DNA of 42,158 bases, from positions 1 to 42,158 of the IMG/VR virus record IMGVR_UViG_3300033150_000759; one strand, 5' to 3'. The position numbers and the translations under genes were made by a program. Position 1 is the stretch's first letter. Every line of letters begins with the position of its first letter. Source of the stretch: a virus. The notes under the pieces were generated by a model, which worked only from the letters and a program-made list of their open reading frames with translations, was not told the DNA's origin and ran no database searches. Positions 30,016 to 38,060 of this stretch are shown in pieces.

Positions 30016-31185
30016 ATGGAAAAGATATGTATTCCCAAAAAAGGTAAGTCTTCTGTTGTGATGATATATGTACCAATTGGCTCTCGATTTGAGTCAGATA
30101 ATATTAAAGGTATCAGTCACTTTACAGAACATATGATGTTTAAAGGTACAAAGAAACGTACAGCTAAACAAATTGCTACTGAAATAGAAAAGTATGGCGG
30201 ATATATTAACGCTTTTACAGGCGAAGAAATGACATGTTATATTGTTGAAATTGCCAATCGTTATAGAGATAAAGCTGAAGAAGTTTTAATGGATATGCTT
30301 CATAATTCTGTTTTTGATTCTAAAGAAATTAATAAAGAAAGGGAAGTTATTATTCAAGAAATAAAAATGTATGAAGATAATCCTATTGAAGCTACTTGGG
30401 ACAAATTTAATAAAGAAGTATTTTTAAGTCAATCTGGTTTACATATGCCTGTTGGCGGTACAGAAAAAACAGTTCGTAATATTACTCGTAAAGATTTTCT
30501 TGACTTTTATAAAGTTAATTATCGACAAATGAGTATTATTCAAGTTGGAGAAGTTTCTGCTATCGAAGAATTAAGCATACCTACAAAAATTCCTTTTCCA
30601 GAACCTATAAATCCTATTTATACTGATAAGAAAAAGAACGTCTATTTAACTCCAAGAAAAGATGTTCAGCAAGCTAATGTTATTATTGGCTATGCACTAA
30701 ATTTATATGACATACCTGTAATAGATAGATTCTTTTCTAATCATCTATTAAAAGGTATTTATAATGGCATGGCAGGAAGATTATTTACCGAAATAAGAGA
30801 AAAACATCATTTAGTTTATAGAGTTAAATTTATTCCAGAAGATTTTATTGGCGTTACTTCTAAATGGGCAGTTTCTTTAGGATTAGAAGCATCTAAGATT
30901 AATAAAGCAAGAGATTTAGTTATTAAAGAATTATTAAAGCCTATTACTAAGAAAGAAATTAATTATAGCATTAATAAATTTTTAGGAAAGGTAGAAATTG
31001 ATTTAGATGACCCACAAACTACTGCAAGATTAATTGCACACGTACGTAATTTAGGAATAGATATTAAAGAAGTTTTATATAATTATAAATATTATATCAT
31101 TAAAGCATCTAAACATATAAATAATTATGTAAAAAAATTAAACTTTAACGAACACGTGGTCGTAGGAATAGTGCCAGAAAAATAA
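30016..31185 (+). CDS. M16-family zinc metallopeptidase
   Basis: Related to insulinase, pitrilysin and mitochondrial processing peptidases. The inverted zinc motif HFTEH is at residues 35-39 (SHFTEHMMFKGT), and the third ligand is probably Glu115 in EREVIIQEI, 76 residues on, as in active family members. GGYINAFTGEEMTCY follows the motif as usual. The C-terminal half contains GMAGRLFTEIREKHHLVYRV, which corresponds to the second M16 domain. At 389 aa it is a two-domain enzyme of the bacterial YmxG/PqqL-short type. It has no signal peptide, so it is probably cytosolic. AAGGAG precedes the ATG. M16 enzymes are unexpected in phages. Confidence 0.88.
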   Translation: MEKICIPKKGKSSVVMIYVPIGSRFESDNIKGISHFTEHMMFKGTKKRTAKQIATEIEKYGGYINAFTGEEMTCYIVEIANRYRDKAEEVLMDMLHNSVFDSKEINKEREVIIQEIKMYEDNPIEATWDKFNKEVFLSQSGLHMPVGGTEKTVRNITRKDFLDFYKVNYRQMSIIQVGEVSAIEELSIPTKIPFPEPINPIYTDKKKNVYLTPRKDVQQANVIIGYALNLYDIPVIDRFFSNHLLKGIYNGMAGRLFTEIREKHHLVYRVKFIPEDFIGVTSKWAVSLGLEASKINKARDLVIKELLKPITKKEINYSINKFLGKVEIDLDDPQTTARLIAHVRNLGIDIKEVLYNYKYYIIKASKHINNYVKKLNFNEHVVVGIVPEK

Positions 31186-31196
31186 AAGGAGAGAAT

Positions 31197-31718
31197 ATGA
31201 AGGATTATGTGGGTAATCTGGATTCTTGCTTTCACGTTAAAGTCATCAAACAATCCAATCCATATAGTTGCTGTGGAGCGGTAATTTCCATGATTTTATC
31301 GATATATGGGATTCAGAAGACGGATGTAGAGATACATAAAGAAATAGGTAATGTTTTAGAAAATGGAGTTACCACTAATGAGATGGTAAAATATTTGCGT
31401 AAAAAGAAGATTAAGTTAATCAAAGTAACTCCCAAATATCTCATAAAGAAAAATAGACAACTTATTTATTATTTTAAAAAGTATAAAAACGTTATAGCTT
31501 ATTTGACTCCGAGTCATGCCGAATTATTGGTAGGTTATATGCGAGACGGAGAAGATTTAATTTATATGACAGTAGACCCAGAAGAGGGTATGTTATATGG
31601 AATAGTGGATGATAAATTATATGAACATGCAGAAATGTTCATAGTTATTACTGGCAAAAGAAAGATAAAGAGAAAGAAAAGCCATGAGAAAAAGAACCAA
31701 GGCACAATACTTTGTTAA
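31197..31718 (+). CDS. C39-like cysteine peptidase (173 aa)
   Basis: Papain-like fold related to the C39 bacteriocin-processing peptidases. Gln19 and Cys25/Cys26 appear in KQSNPYSCCGAVISMIL, then TTNEMVKYLRKKKI. The catalytic His107 is in SHAELLVGY, with Asp127 in TVDPEEG. No ABC transporter or membrane segment is attached. The C-terminal end is lysine-rich. AGGAGAGA lies upstream. Substrate unknown; it lies between two other peptidase-like genes. Confidence 0.7.
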   Translation: MKDYVGNLDSCFHVKVIKQSNPYSCCGAVISMILSIYGIQKTDVEIHKEIGNVLENGVTTNEMVKYLRKKKIKLIKVTPKYLIKKNRQLIYYFKKYKNVIAYLTPSHAELLVGYMRDGEDLIYMTVDPEEGMLYGIVDDKLYEHAEMFIVITGKRKIKRKKSHEKKNQGTILC

Positions 31719-32139
31719 AATGTTTATTTTTTGGATGGGCAAATTAGGATTTGAGAAGCCTATTGATGCCGTAAAAGATAATAGAATGGATTGTCCTTGT
31801 TGCATTGAAAACTGGTATGACCCACATAAAATTTGCTTAAAATATCATACAAGAAGACTTGGGCAATATTCTAAGTCATATTTACTTAATTTTGTTTTTC
31901 ATGAAATAGGACATTTATGTGAGAACTTGCCTTATGATACAGATGAACAAAAGGTATTATCGGAAAGAAAAGCAGAAATGTTCTCTGTTCGTATGATGAA
32001 AAAATACTATCCAAAAGAATATCAAAAAATGCTTAAAAGAATGACAGAAAGAAATTCACTAATTAAAATGAAAAAAGACGACCCGTTATATTACAAAGCA
32101 TATTTAAGTATCGCAGATTATCGTAATACAATAAAATAG
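31684..32139 (+). CDS. HExxH zincin-like metallopeptidase (151 aa)
   Basis: FVFHEIGHLCENLPYD gives His73, Glu74 and His77, the zinc motif; a downstream ERKAEMFSVRMMKKYYP supplies a possible third ligand Glu98. A four-Cys patch (MDCPCCIENWYDPHKICLKY) precedes it. The size and layout resemble ImmA/IrrE-like or SprT-like phage peptidases, without a clear match. It overlaps the C39-like gene by 35 bases, indicating co-translation. Confidence 0.7.
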   Translation: MRKRTKAQYFVKMFIFWMGKLGFEKPIDAVKDNRMDCPCCIENWYDPHKICLKYHTRRLGQYSKSYLLNFVFHEIGHLCENLPYDTDEQKVLSERKAEMFSVRMMKKYYPKEYQKMLKRMTERNSLIKMKKDDPLYYKAYLSIADYRNTIK

Positions 32140-32143
32140 GACT

Positions 32144-32335
32144 ATGAAAAGTAACAAGAAAACTCAAAGAATGTCTAATGACTTATTAGAAGATGTATGT
32201 TTAGATTGTTGCGATTTTATTTTACCGAATAAAATCTTAACTACTTGTGATAAATGTCCAGTTAATTTTTTAAAAAGATACGCAAAAACAATCATAGAGC
32301 TAAATCAAACAAGAAAGAAAAGTGATAGAATATGA
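32144..32335 (+). CDS. Small cysteine-rich protein (63 aa)
   Basis: VCLDCCDFILPNKILTTCDK CP holds four or five cysteines likely to bind zinc. Overlaps the polymerase gene by four bases. The start ATG is preceded by AATAGGACT. Unknown role. Confidence 0.5.
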   Translation: MKSNKKTQRMSNDLLEDVCLDCCDFILPNKILTTCDKCPVNFLKRYAKTIIELNQTRKKSDRI

Positions 32336-34725
32336 AATTGATTAATATTCATAATGTAGGAAGAAAGATTTACATCTTCTCCAGAGATAAATCGGGATTA
32401 ATCTGGATGGAAGACGATTCTTTCTTTCCATATTATTACGAACCTGACCCAGAGGGTAAATTTATCAGTTATGATAATAAGCCCTTAAAGAGGCTGTTTT
32501 GCTCAGAACCAAAACAAGTGGCTCAAATGAGAAGCGACGAGAGCTATGAAGCAGACATTATTTTTACTCGTAGATATATGATAGATAAAATTGATAAATT
32601 AACACGAGTAGATTTAAAATTTGCATTTGTAGATATTGAAGTTTTAGCCCAGGAAATGCCAGATGTGTCAACTGCATTAAATCAGATTTCATGTATTTCT
32701 GTTTACAACTCTGAAAATAAAGTTGTTAACACATTTTATTTAGGAGACTATAAAACAGAAGAAGATTTAATTAAAGCCTATGTTAATCATATGAGGCAAG
32801 AAAAGTTTGATATTTGGCTATCTTGGAACGTAAAATTTGACTATAATTATTTATATAATCGTTATAAAAGAATTTTTGGTCATAAAGCAGATTTTGCCAG
32901 AGATATAAGTCCTATTCATAGAGGAAGAAGACCAGAATTTGGGCAACTAATGAATAAAGATGATTATCGTGATTGTGAACAAGTATGGTTCCCAGCAGGA
33001 ATAAGTATTATTGATTATATGCAATGGTTCAAAAAATATACTTTAGGGAAAAGAAAGTCCTATAGATTAGATTATATTGCTCAATACGATTTAAAAGAAG
33101 AATCTTGGGGTAAAGAAGAATTTGGTATTTTAAGCGAAGAGATTAAAAAGAAGAATATTAATGACATCCAGCGTATGGTCAAATTAGAAAAGAAATTTAA
33201 ATTAGTTTCATATTTCGATGAAACACGAAGATTTGCTAAAGTAGAATGGGAAGACCTTTATCATAATTCTCGTACACTTGATATGCTTTGTTTACAAGAA
33301 GCAAAGAAAAAAGGAATAATTCTTCCGAATAAACCTCATGGAACAGAGAAAGAAGATTTTGAAGGTGCTTTTAGAGATATATGTGAACGAGGAGCACATT
33401 TTAATATTGCAAAGGCAGATTTGGGCTCCGCATATCCCCAAATGATTAAAGATTTTTGTTTAGACCCTGCTAATCTTAGGATACAAGAAGGCAAAAATAC
33501 GATTACGGTTCCAGTAACAGATAAAGATACTGGTGAATTAATTAATACATATTATTATGAACAAAACGAAACAGCAATTTTGCCTACAGTTGTTAAGGGT
33601 TTAATGGAAATGAAAAGTATTATTAAAGGGGAATTAAATAAATTAAATCCAGAAATGCCAGAATATAAAATTATAGAAGCCAAATATGCGTCAATTAAAT
33701 CTATTGTTAATTCTGCATATGGTGTTATGGGGAATAGATTCTTTAGATTGTATGATAAGAGAGTAGCAGAAAGTACTACATTTTTAGTTAGAAATTTACT
33801 TATGCACACTGCGGATGTTTTAAAATCAGAAGGAAGAACAGTTATTTATGCAGATACAGATAGTGTATTTATAGATGGGAAAGAAGATATATCTAAACGA
33901 CTAAATGAAATTGTTCATGATTGGGGTACTAAATTATATAACAATTCTAAAGTTAGTGTTGAATTTGAGCATGAAGGTTATTATGAAAAACTTCTGGTTG
34001 TTGCTAAATGTCGTTATATTGGTTATTTAGTAAATAATAAAGGCAAAATAAAAGAAGAAATCAAAGGGGTAGAAGTTAAGCGTAGTGATAGTTCAAAATA
34101 TATGGCATGGTATCAAAAAGAATTAATTACGAAAATATTAAATAAAGAAAATAATATAGTAATCTTTCAATGGATTCGAGACCAAATAGAGGACATGAAA
34201 TTTAGACCATTAGAAGATATTGCATTTCCATGTAAATTAGCTCGTAGACCAGAGCAATATAAAAATATTCCTATATTTGTAAGAGCATTAGAATATGCTA
34301 ATAAACACGGATTCCATAAAAATATTGGAGAATTATTTTATTATATTTATGTAAAACCTTTTATTGTTGGAGAAGAAAAAATAACAACTTATAAATATGG
34401 AAATTGTTCTGTAGCTGAAAAGACAGTAAAAGAATTAGAAGAAGAAGTGATTAAAAATCCTGACTATATATTTAAATGGAGAAGAAAAGAATATAATGCT
34501 CAAGATTTTTTAGAAGGAATTGAAACATCAAGCAAAAAGAAAGATGTCAAGGGTAATGTTATGGCATTTGATGAACGTACAAAAAACCATATTCCAATAA
34601 TTGATTGGAAACAAATGATAAATCGTAATATTATTTATAAAACACAGACAATCTTTGAAGCTATGGATTGGGATATAAAAGAAATTATGCCAAATAAAAA
34701 ACCTGAGAAAGGTAAAATTGTATGA
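32332..34725 (+). CDS. Family B DNA polymerase
   Basis: 797-aa replicative polymerase. The exonuclease motifs are FVDIEVLAQE (Asp101, Glu103), WLSWNVKFDYNYL, and YHNSRTLDMLCLQ. Polymerase motif A is KADLGSAYPQM with Asp363, motif B is KSIVNSAYGVMG near 456-467, and motif C is YADTDSVF with Asp508 and Asp510. All catalytic acids are present, so both synthesis and proofreading should be active. The protein lacks obvious N-terminal protein-priming regions, fitting a fork polymerase working with the PrimPol/helicase at 21274. Short four-base overlaps on both sides. Confidence 0.95.
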   Translation: MKLINIHNVGRKIYIFSRDKSGLIWMEDDSFFPYYYEPDPEGKFISYDNKPLKRLFCSEPKQVAQMRSDESYEADIIFTRRYMIDKIDKLTRVDLKFAFVDIEVLAQEMPDVSTALNQISCISVYNSENKVVNTFYLGDYKTEEDLIKAYVNHMRQEKFDIWLSWNVKFDYNYLYNRYKRIFGHKADFARDISPIHRGRRPEFGQLMNKDDYRDCEQVWFPAGISIIDYMQWFKKYTLGKRKSYRLDYIAQYDLKEESWGKEEFGILSEEIKKKNINDIQRMVKLEKKFKLVSYFDETRRFAKVEWEDLYHNSRTLDMLCLQEAKKKGIILPNKPHGTEKEDFEGAFRDICERGAHFNIAKADLGSAYPQMIKDFCLDPANLRIQEGKNTITVPVTDKDTGELINTYYYEQNETAILPTVVKGLMEMKSIIKGELNKLNPEMPEYKIIEAKYASIKSIVNSAYGVMGNRFFRLYDKRVAESTTFLVRNLLMHTADVLKSEGRTVIYADTDSVFIDGKEDISKRLNEIVHDWGTKLYNNSKVSVEFEHEGYYEKLLVVAKCRYIGYLVNNKGKIKEEIKGVEVKRSDSSKYMAWYQKELITKILNKENNIVIFQWIRDQIEDMKFRPLEDIAFPCKLARRPEQYKNIPIFVRALEYANKHGFHKNIGELFYYIYVKPFIVGEEKITTYKYGNCSVAEKTVKELEEEVIKNPDYIFKWRRKEYNAQDFLEGIETSSKKKDVKGNVMAFDERTKNHIPIIDWKQMINRNIIYKTQTIFEAMDWDIKEIMPNKKPEKGKIV

Positions 34726-35144
34726 GTTATTGTCGATGGAGTAGTAATGACTTTAAGTGTGATTTATATTGCTATGAGTATGTTTATGGTGGCTGGATAA
34801 CTCATATAGCAGGTCTTAGACCAAAATATAAAACTAAATTACCAAAGAAAATAAAATTTTCTAATCCACCAACAGAAAATCAGTGGAAAAGATGGTGGAA
34901 GCGTCATCAAAAAGTATTAAAAATGCACAGCAAAGCAAAGCTGATACCTATCGGATTACCATTTGATGGTAAAACTTTTCATAGCAATACGCTTGAAGAA
35001 TTTCTTGGATTATTAATAGAACTTAGAAATATTGGATATAAATTTCCTGATTATGTTTTAGTGCGAATTAATGAAGAAATTGAACGAGAAAATAGGAAAA
35101 TCTATGGCAAAAAACAAAAAACCAAAAAAGATAGATTTAAATGA
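34722..35144 (+). CDS. Conserved phage hypothetical protein (140 aa)
   Basis: Starts MSYCRWSSNDFKCDLYCYEY; this CRWSS(D/N)xFxCD(L/V)Y opening is common to small proteins of many phages. The rest is basic, with NQWKRWWKRHQKV and TFHSNTLEEFLGLLIELRNI. No function known. Overlaps the polymerase stop by four bases. Confidence 0.7.
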   Translation: MSYCRWSSNDFKCDLYCYEYVYGGWITHIAGLRPKYKTKLPKKIKFSNPPTENQWKRWWKRHQKVLKMHSKAKLIPIGLPFDGKTFHSNTLEEFLGLLIELRNIGYKFPDYVLVRINEEIERENRKIYGKKQKTKKDRFK

Positions 35145-35274
35145 AATAGCACTTAAAACTCGAAAAACCTGGATAAGAAAACCTCAGACACAAGTAGTTC
35201 CAAACAAAAAGAGAAAGTCCAGAGCTCAGAGAAAATCGGATTTTAGAAAAAGAATAAGGAAGGAGGATGTATGA
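35104..35274 (+). CDS. Small highly basic protein (56 aa)
   Basis: MAKNKKPKKIDLNEIALKTR and QRKSDFRKRIRKEDV: over a third Lys or Arg. The ATG at 35104 with AATAGGA upstream is preferred. It overlaps the preceding gene by 41 bases in another frame. Nucleic-acid binding is plausible from charge alone. Confidence 0.5.
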   Translation: MAKNKKPKKIDLNEIALKTRKTWIRKPQTQVVPNKKRKSRAQRKSDFRKRIRKEDV

Positions 35275-35498
35275 TAAAGACAGAATATTTGGTCGGAGTA
35301 ACTGACGTCTTTGCTGGAGTTAATTTCATAACCAAAGCACGTGGGCAGGAAGAATTAGGAAGATTAGTATTGTCTTTGGGCAAAAGATTTGTATTAAATT
35401 CTGTAACTATTATGCCTAATTATGTGGATTATGATTCTCTTATTCAAGAAATGCAATCAAGTCAAGATGATGGTATTAATTTTGGCAATGAATTATGA
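35271..35498 (+). CDS. Small hypothetical protein (75 aa)
   Basis: MIKTEYLVGVTDVFAGVNFI, then a helix ARGQEELGRLVLSLGKRFVL and an acidic tail. AAGGAGG lies 5 bases before the ATG. No family recognised. Confidence 0.6.
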   Translation: MIKTEYLVGVTDVFAGVNFITKARGQEELGRLVLSLGKRFVLNSVTIMPNYVDYDSLIQEMQSSQDDGINFGNEL

Positions 35499-35530
35499 AT
35501 TTATAAACCAAAAGTAAAAAGGAGGATGAT

Positions 35531-35842
35531 ATGTTAAGAAGTGTTCATTTGAATAAAGAGTTAAGGAAAAATGAAAAGATTATAAAAAAGATTAGTAAAT
35601 TAATAGAACAAAGTCCAAATAAATATAGCGAAGAAGCTCAGTTACTTTTAGCTTGTTCTAAGAGTTTGGATTTACTTTGTAAATTATTGCGTGACGTTAA
35701 AACTAATCAAGTTATAATCATGGAAGCTCAGGGAATTGAATTAATTAAAGAAACAGATAAATCAGAAAAGAATAAATTAGATAAAAAGGAAGAGACTGCT
35801 CAACCTATAACTGAAGAACAAAAACCGAAAGATGATGTTTAA
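35531..35842 (+). CDS. Helical hypothetical protein (103 aa)
   Basis: A helix-rich N-terminal 70 residues (LNKELRKNEKIIKKISKLIE) with a disordered acidic/lysine tail (KSEKNKLDKKEETAQPITEE). AGGAGG precedes the ATG. Possibly coiled-coil; function unknown. Confidence 0.6.
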   Translation: MLRSVHLNKELRKNEKIIKKISKLIEQSPNKYSEEAQLLLACSKSLDLLCKLLRDVKTNQVIIMEAQGIELIKETDKSEKNKLDKKEETAQPITEEQKPKDDV

Positions 35843-35858
35843 TTAAGGCGGCGATAAT

Positions 35859-37010
35859 ATGAAAAAAAGCAAACCACAAAAAGGTTGGACATCAGAAGAA
35901 ATAGCTCGGTTACAAATATTAGTAGAAGATGGTCTCTCTTACACAGATATTGGAGTTAAATTAGGAAGAACTTCTACATCTGTGGAGCATGCTATCAGAA
36001 GATATGGAATCGCTAAGAAAATAGCCAGGAAAGACGATTTATTTTTAGGTAAACGAGTTAATCCAAGAAAATTAACTTATAAAGATTTAAATGAATTATC
36101 TCGTTATATTGGCAGTAAATTGGTAGAGGGCTATGAAGTAGTCAAGCTTAAAGAACCTAAATTAATTAAATACAAAGAACGCAGAGAAGAAGTTTCTATT
36201 CTTGATATTAGCGATGTTCATATTGGGATGGTTAATACTGTTTTTGATAGTCAGAAAGGAACTAAAATAGTAACTTATAATATGGAAATTTTTGAAAAAG
36301 AATTAACAACTCTTCAAGATAGTATTTTCCAGATTCATGAAATATTAAGGAATAGTTATAAGCTTAGAAAATTAGTTGTGTTTATGCTTGGAGACATTAT
36401 TACTAATGACCGTATATTTAAAGAACAAGCATTTGAAGTTGAAAAAGTAGTAGGTCTTCAAATATGGGATGGAGTAGCTTATTTTGCACAATTCTTTAAT
36501 AATCTATTACGTATTTATGAAGAAATTGAAGTAGTGTGCGTAGTGGGCAATCATGGACGGTCTTTACCAGATTCTTATGAAGAACCAGTAGAAAATAATT
36601 TTGAATATCATTTATATAAGATTCTGGAAAAACAATTCGAAAAAAGTAAAAGAATTAAGATAATTGTCCCAGCTTCACGTAGGTACATTTATCCTGTTTT
36701 TGGCTGGAAACATCTTATCGAACATGGAGATTCTTTGCGAGGATTTACTGATAACTCAATTGAAAAACAGATTAAAGAACTCTCTCTTAACATTGGAGGA
36801 TTTGATGTAATGCACTTTGGTCATGTCCATAAATTAAAAGAGAGAGAAATTGCCGATAAAGTTATTGTTAAACAGAATGGATGTTGGATTGAAAAAGATA
36901 GTTACGCCTTTAAGAAGTTTAAGACCTATTCTGTTCCTAAACAACACTTTTTTGGATGTAATGAGAAGCGTGCAGAAACATGGGCATATAAAATAGACCT
37001 TCGAGGTTAA
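35859..37010 (+). CDS. HTH-fused metallophosphoesterase (calcineurin fold)
   Basis: Residues 8-52 are a SANT/homeodomain-like helix-turn-helix (GWTSEEIARLQILVEDGLSY, DIGVKLGRTSTSVEHAIRRY). From about residue 110 there is a calcineurin-like phosphoesterase with the metal motifs DISDVHIG, MLGDIITND, VVGNHGR, EHGDSLRG, and FGHVHK. The N-terminal DNA-binding part suggests a nuclease or phosphatase acting on DNA. It lies 166 bases before the SbcD-like gene, so two phosphoesterases are adjacent. 383 aa, complete. A role as a recombination nuclease or phage regulator is inference. Confidence 0.85.
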   Translation: MKKSKPQKGWTSEEIARLQILVEDGLSYTDIGVKLGRTSTSVEHAIRRYGIAKKIARKDDLFLGKRVNPRKLTYKDLNELSRYIGSKLVEGYEVVKLKEPKLIKYKERREEVSILDISDVHIGMVNTVFDSQKGTKIVTYNMEIFEKELTTLQDSIFQIHEILRNSYKLRKLVVFMLGDIITNDRIFKEQAFEVEKVVGLQIWDGVAYFAQFFNNLLRIYEEIEVVCVVGNHGRSLPDSYEEPVENNFEYHLYKILEKQFEKSKRIKIIVPASRRYIYPVFGWKHLIEHGDSLRGFTDNSIEKQIKELSLNIGGFDVMHFGHVHKLKEREIADKVIVKQNGCWIEKDSYAFKKFKTYSVPKQHFFGCNEKRAETWAYKIDLRG

Positions 37011-37011
37011 G

Positions 37012-37179
37012 ATGAACAAAGATAATAAATGGGAAAAAGTCAATACAAATACAAAACGATTAAAAGTAGATACTGGTTGGATTGTAGCAGTGACACATAA
37101 AAATCAGATTTCTACATGTTTTGTATCTGATATATTTCACACCTGGAAATTAAAAGGATATAAAGGATACGTCCAATGA
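37012..37179 (+). CDS. Small hypothetical protein (55 aa)
   Basis: MNKDNKWEKVNTNTKRLKVD, then TGWIVAVTHKNQISTCFVSD and a helical end. A small beta-sheet protein by pattern. CGAGGTTAAG precedes the ATG, and its TGA overlaps the SbcD-like start by four bases. Role unknown. Confidence 0.55.
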   Translation: MNKDNKWEKVNTNTKRLKVDTGWIVAVTHKNQISTCFVSDIFHTWKLKGYKGYVQ

Positions 37180-38060
37180 TTATTTTTACAGACCCTCACA
37201 TAGAAGAAAAATATCTTGATGAGCTTGATGATGTCTTTAAAGAAATCTATACAAAAGGAGTTAAAGGTGAAGAAATGGTCATGATAGGCGACTATTATGA
37301 AAGAGTAAAATTAACTCCTAAAGAGCTTTTCTTCGGCACCCAATGGGCTTGGAAATTTGCTCAGAAATTTAAGACTACATTCGTGATTGGGAATCACGGT
37401 TTAGCAGGAGGAGAATCTATTATTCTCTATTTGAAATTTGTGGGGATTAATGTAATACCTGAATATTTAGCTGAAGTTGGAGGAAAAAAGGTTTATTTTG
37501 GGCATTTTATGACCAATAAATCTCTCTTTGAATATGGCTCAAGTGCCATTACGGTAAAAGAGGTAGAAAAAAAGGCAGATTATATACTATTAGGGCATCA
37601 ACATAATCCCCAGGAGCTTTCTCCTACAGTATTTCATTTGGGTAGCTGTCGGTATGTGAATTTCAATGAAGTAAGAGATAAAGAAAAACAATACGCTACG
37701 GTAGACGATTTTGGGAAATTAATGTTCTACCCTATTAAGTCAGCTACCCAAATGAAAGATGTTTACTCTTCAGATGAGTTATCAGATATATTGCCAAATA
37801 CGAAGGTTCGTATGGTAATTAAATCTTATGAGCAGTTTAAAAAAGAAATTAATGGGTTAGCTCAATGGAGAGATAAGTTTATAGAATTTAAAGTAAAATT
37901 AGATTTTGAAAAACCAAAGGCATCTACACAGGTAAAAAGAGAAATAAAGAAAGAACAGAGTTTAGAGAAATTAGTTTATAAATGGATTTCTACAATTAAA
38001 GACCCAGATGTACAACAAGTTTTAAAAGAGGTATTCGAAGATGATACTAAAAAAGATTAA
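37176..38060 (+). CDS. sbcD: SbcD/Mre11-like nuclease (phage gp47-type)
   Basis: Metallophosphoesterase subunit of a DNA end-processing nuclease. Motifs are IFTDPHIE (Asp6, His8), MVMIGDYYE, FVIGNHGLAGG, YFGHFMTN and LLGHQHNP. The C-terminal 100 residues include a lysine-rich linker and an ending VLKEVFEDDTKKD. At 294 aa it is short for SbcD, similar to phage gp47-type proteins. It overlaps the SbcC-like gene by 20 bases, the normal arrangement for the pair, which processes double-strand breaks and feeds RecA. Confidence 0.88.
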   Translation: MIIFTDPHIEEKYLDELDDVFKEIYTKGVKGEEMVMIGDYYERVKLTPKELFFGTQWAWKFAQKFKTTFVIGNHGLAGGESIILYLKFVGINVIPEYLAEVGGKKVYFGHFMTNKSLFEYGSSAITVKEVEKKADYILLGHQHNPQELSPTVFHLGSCRYVNFNEVRDKEKQYATVDDFGKLMFYPIKSATQMKDVYSSDELSDILPNTKVRMVIKSYEQFKKEINGLAQWRDKFIEFKVKLDFEKPKASTQVKREIKKEQSLEKLVYKWISTIKDPDVQQVLKEVFEDDTKKD

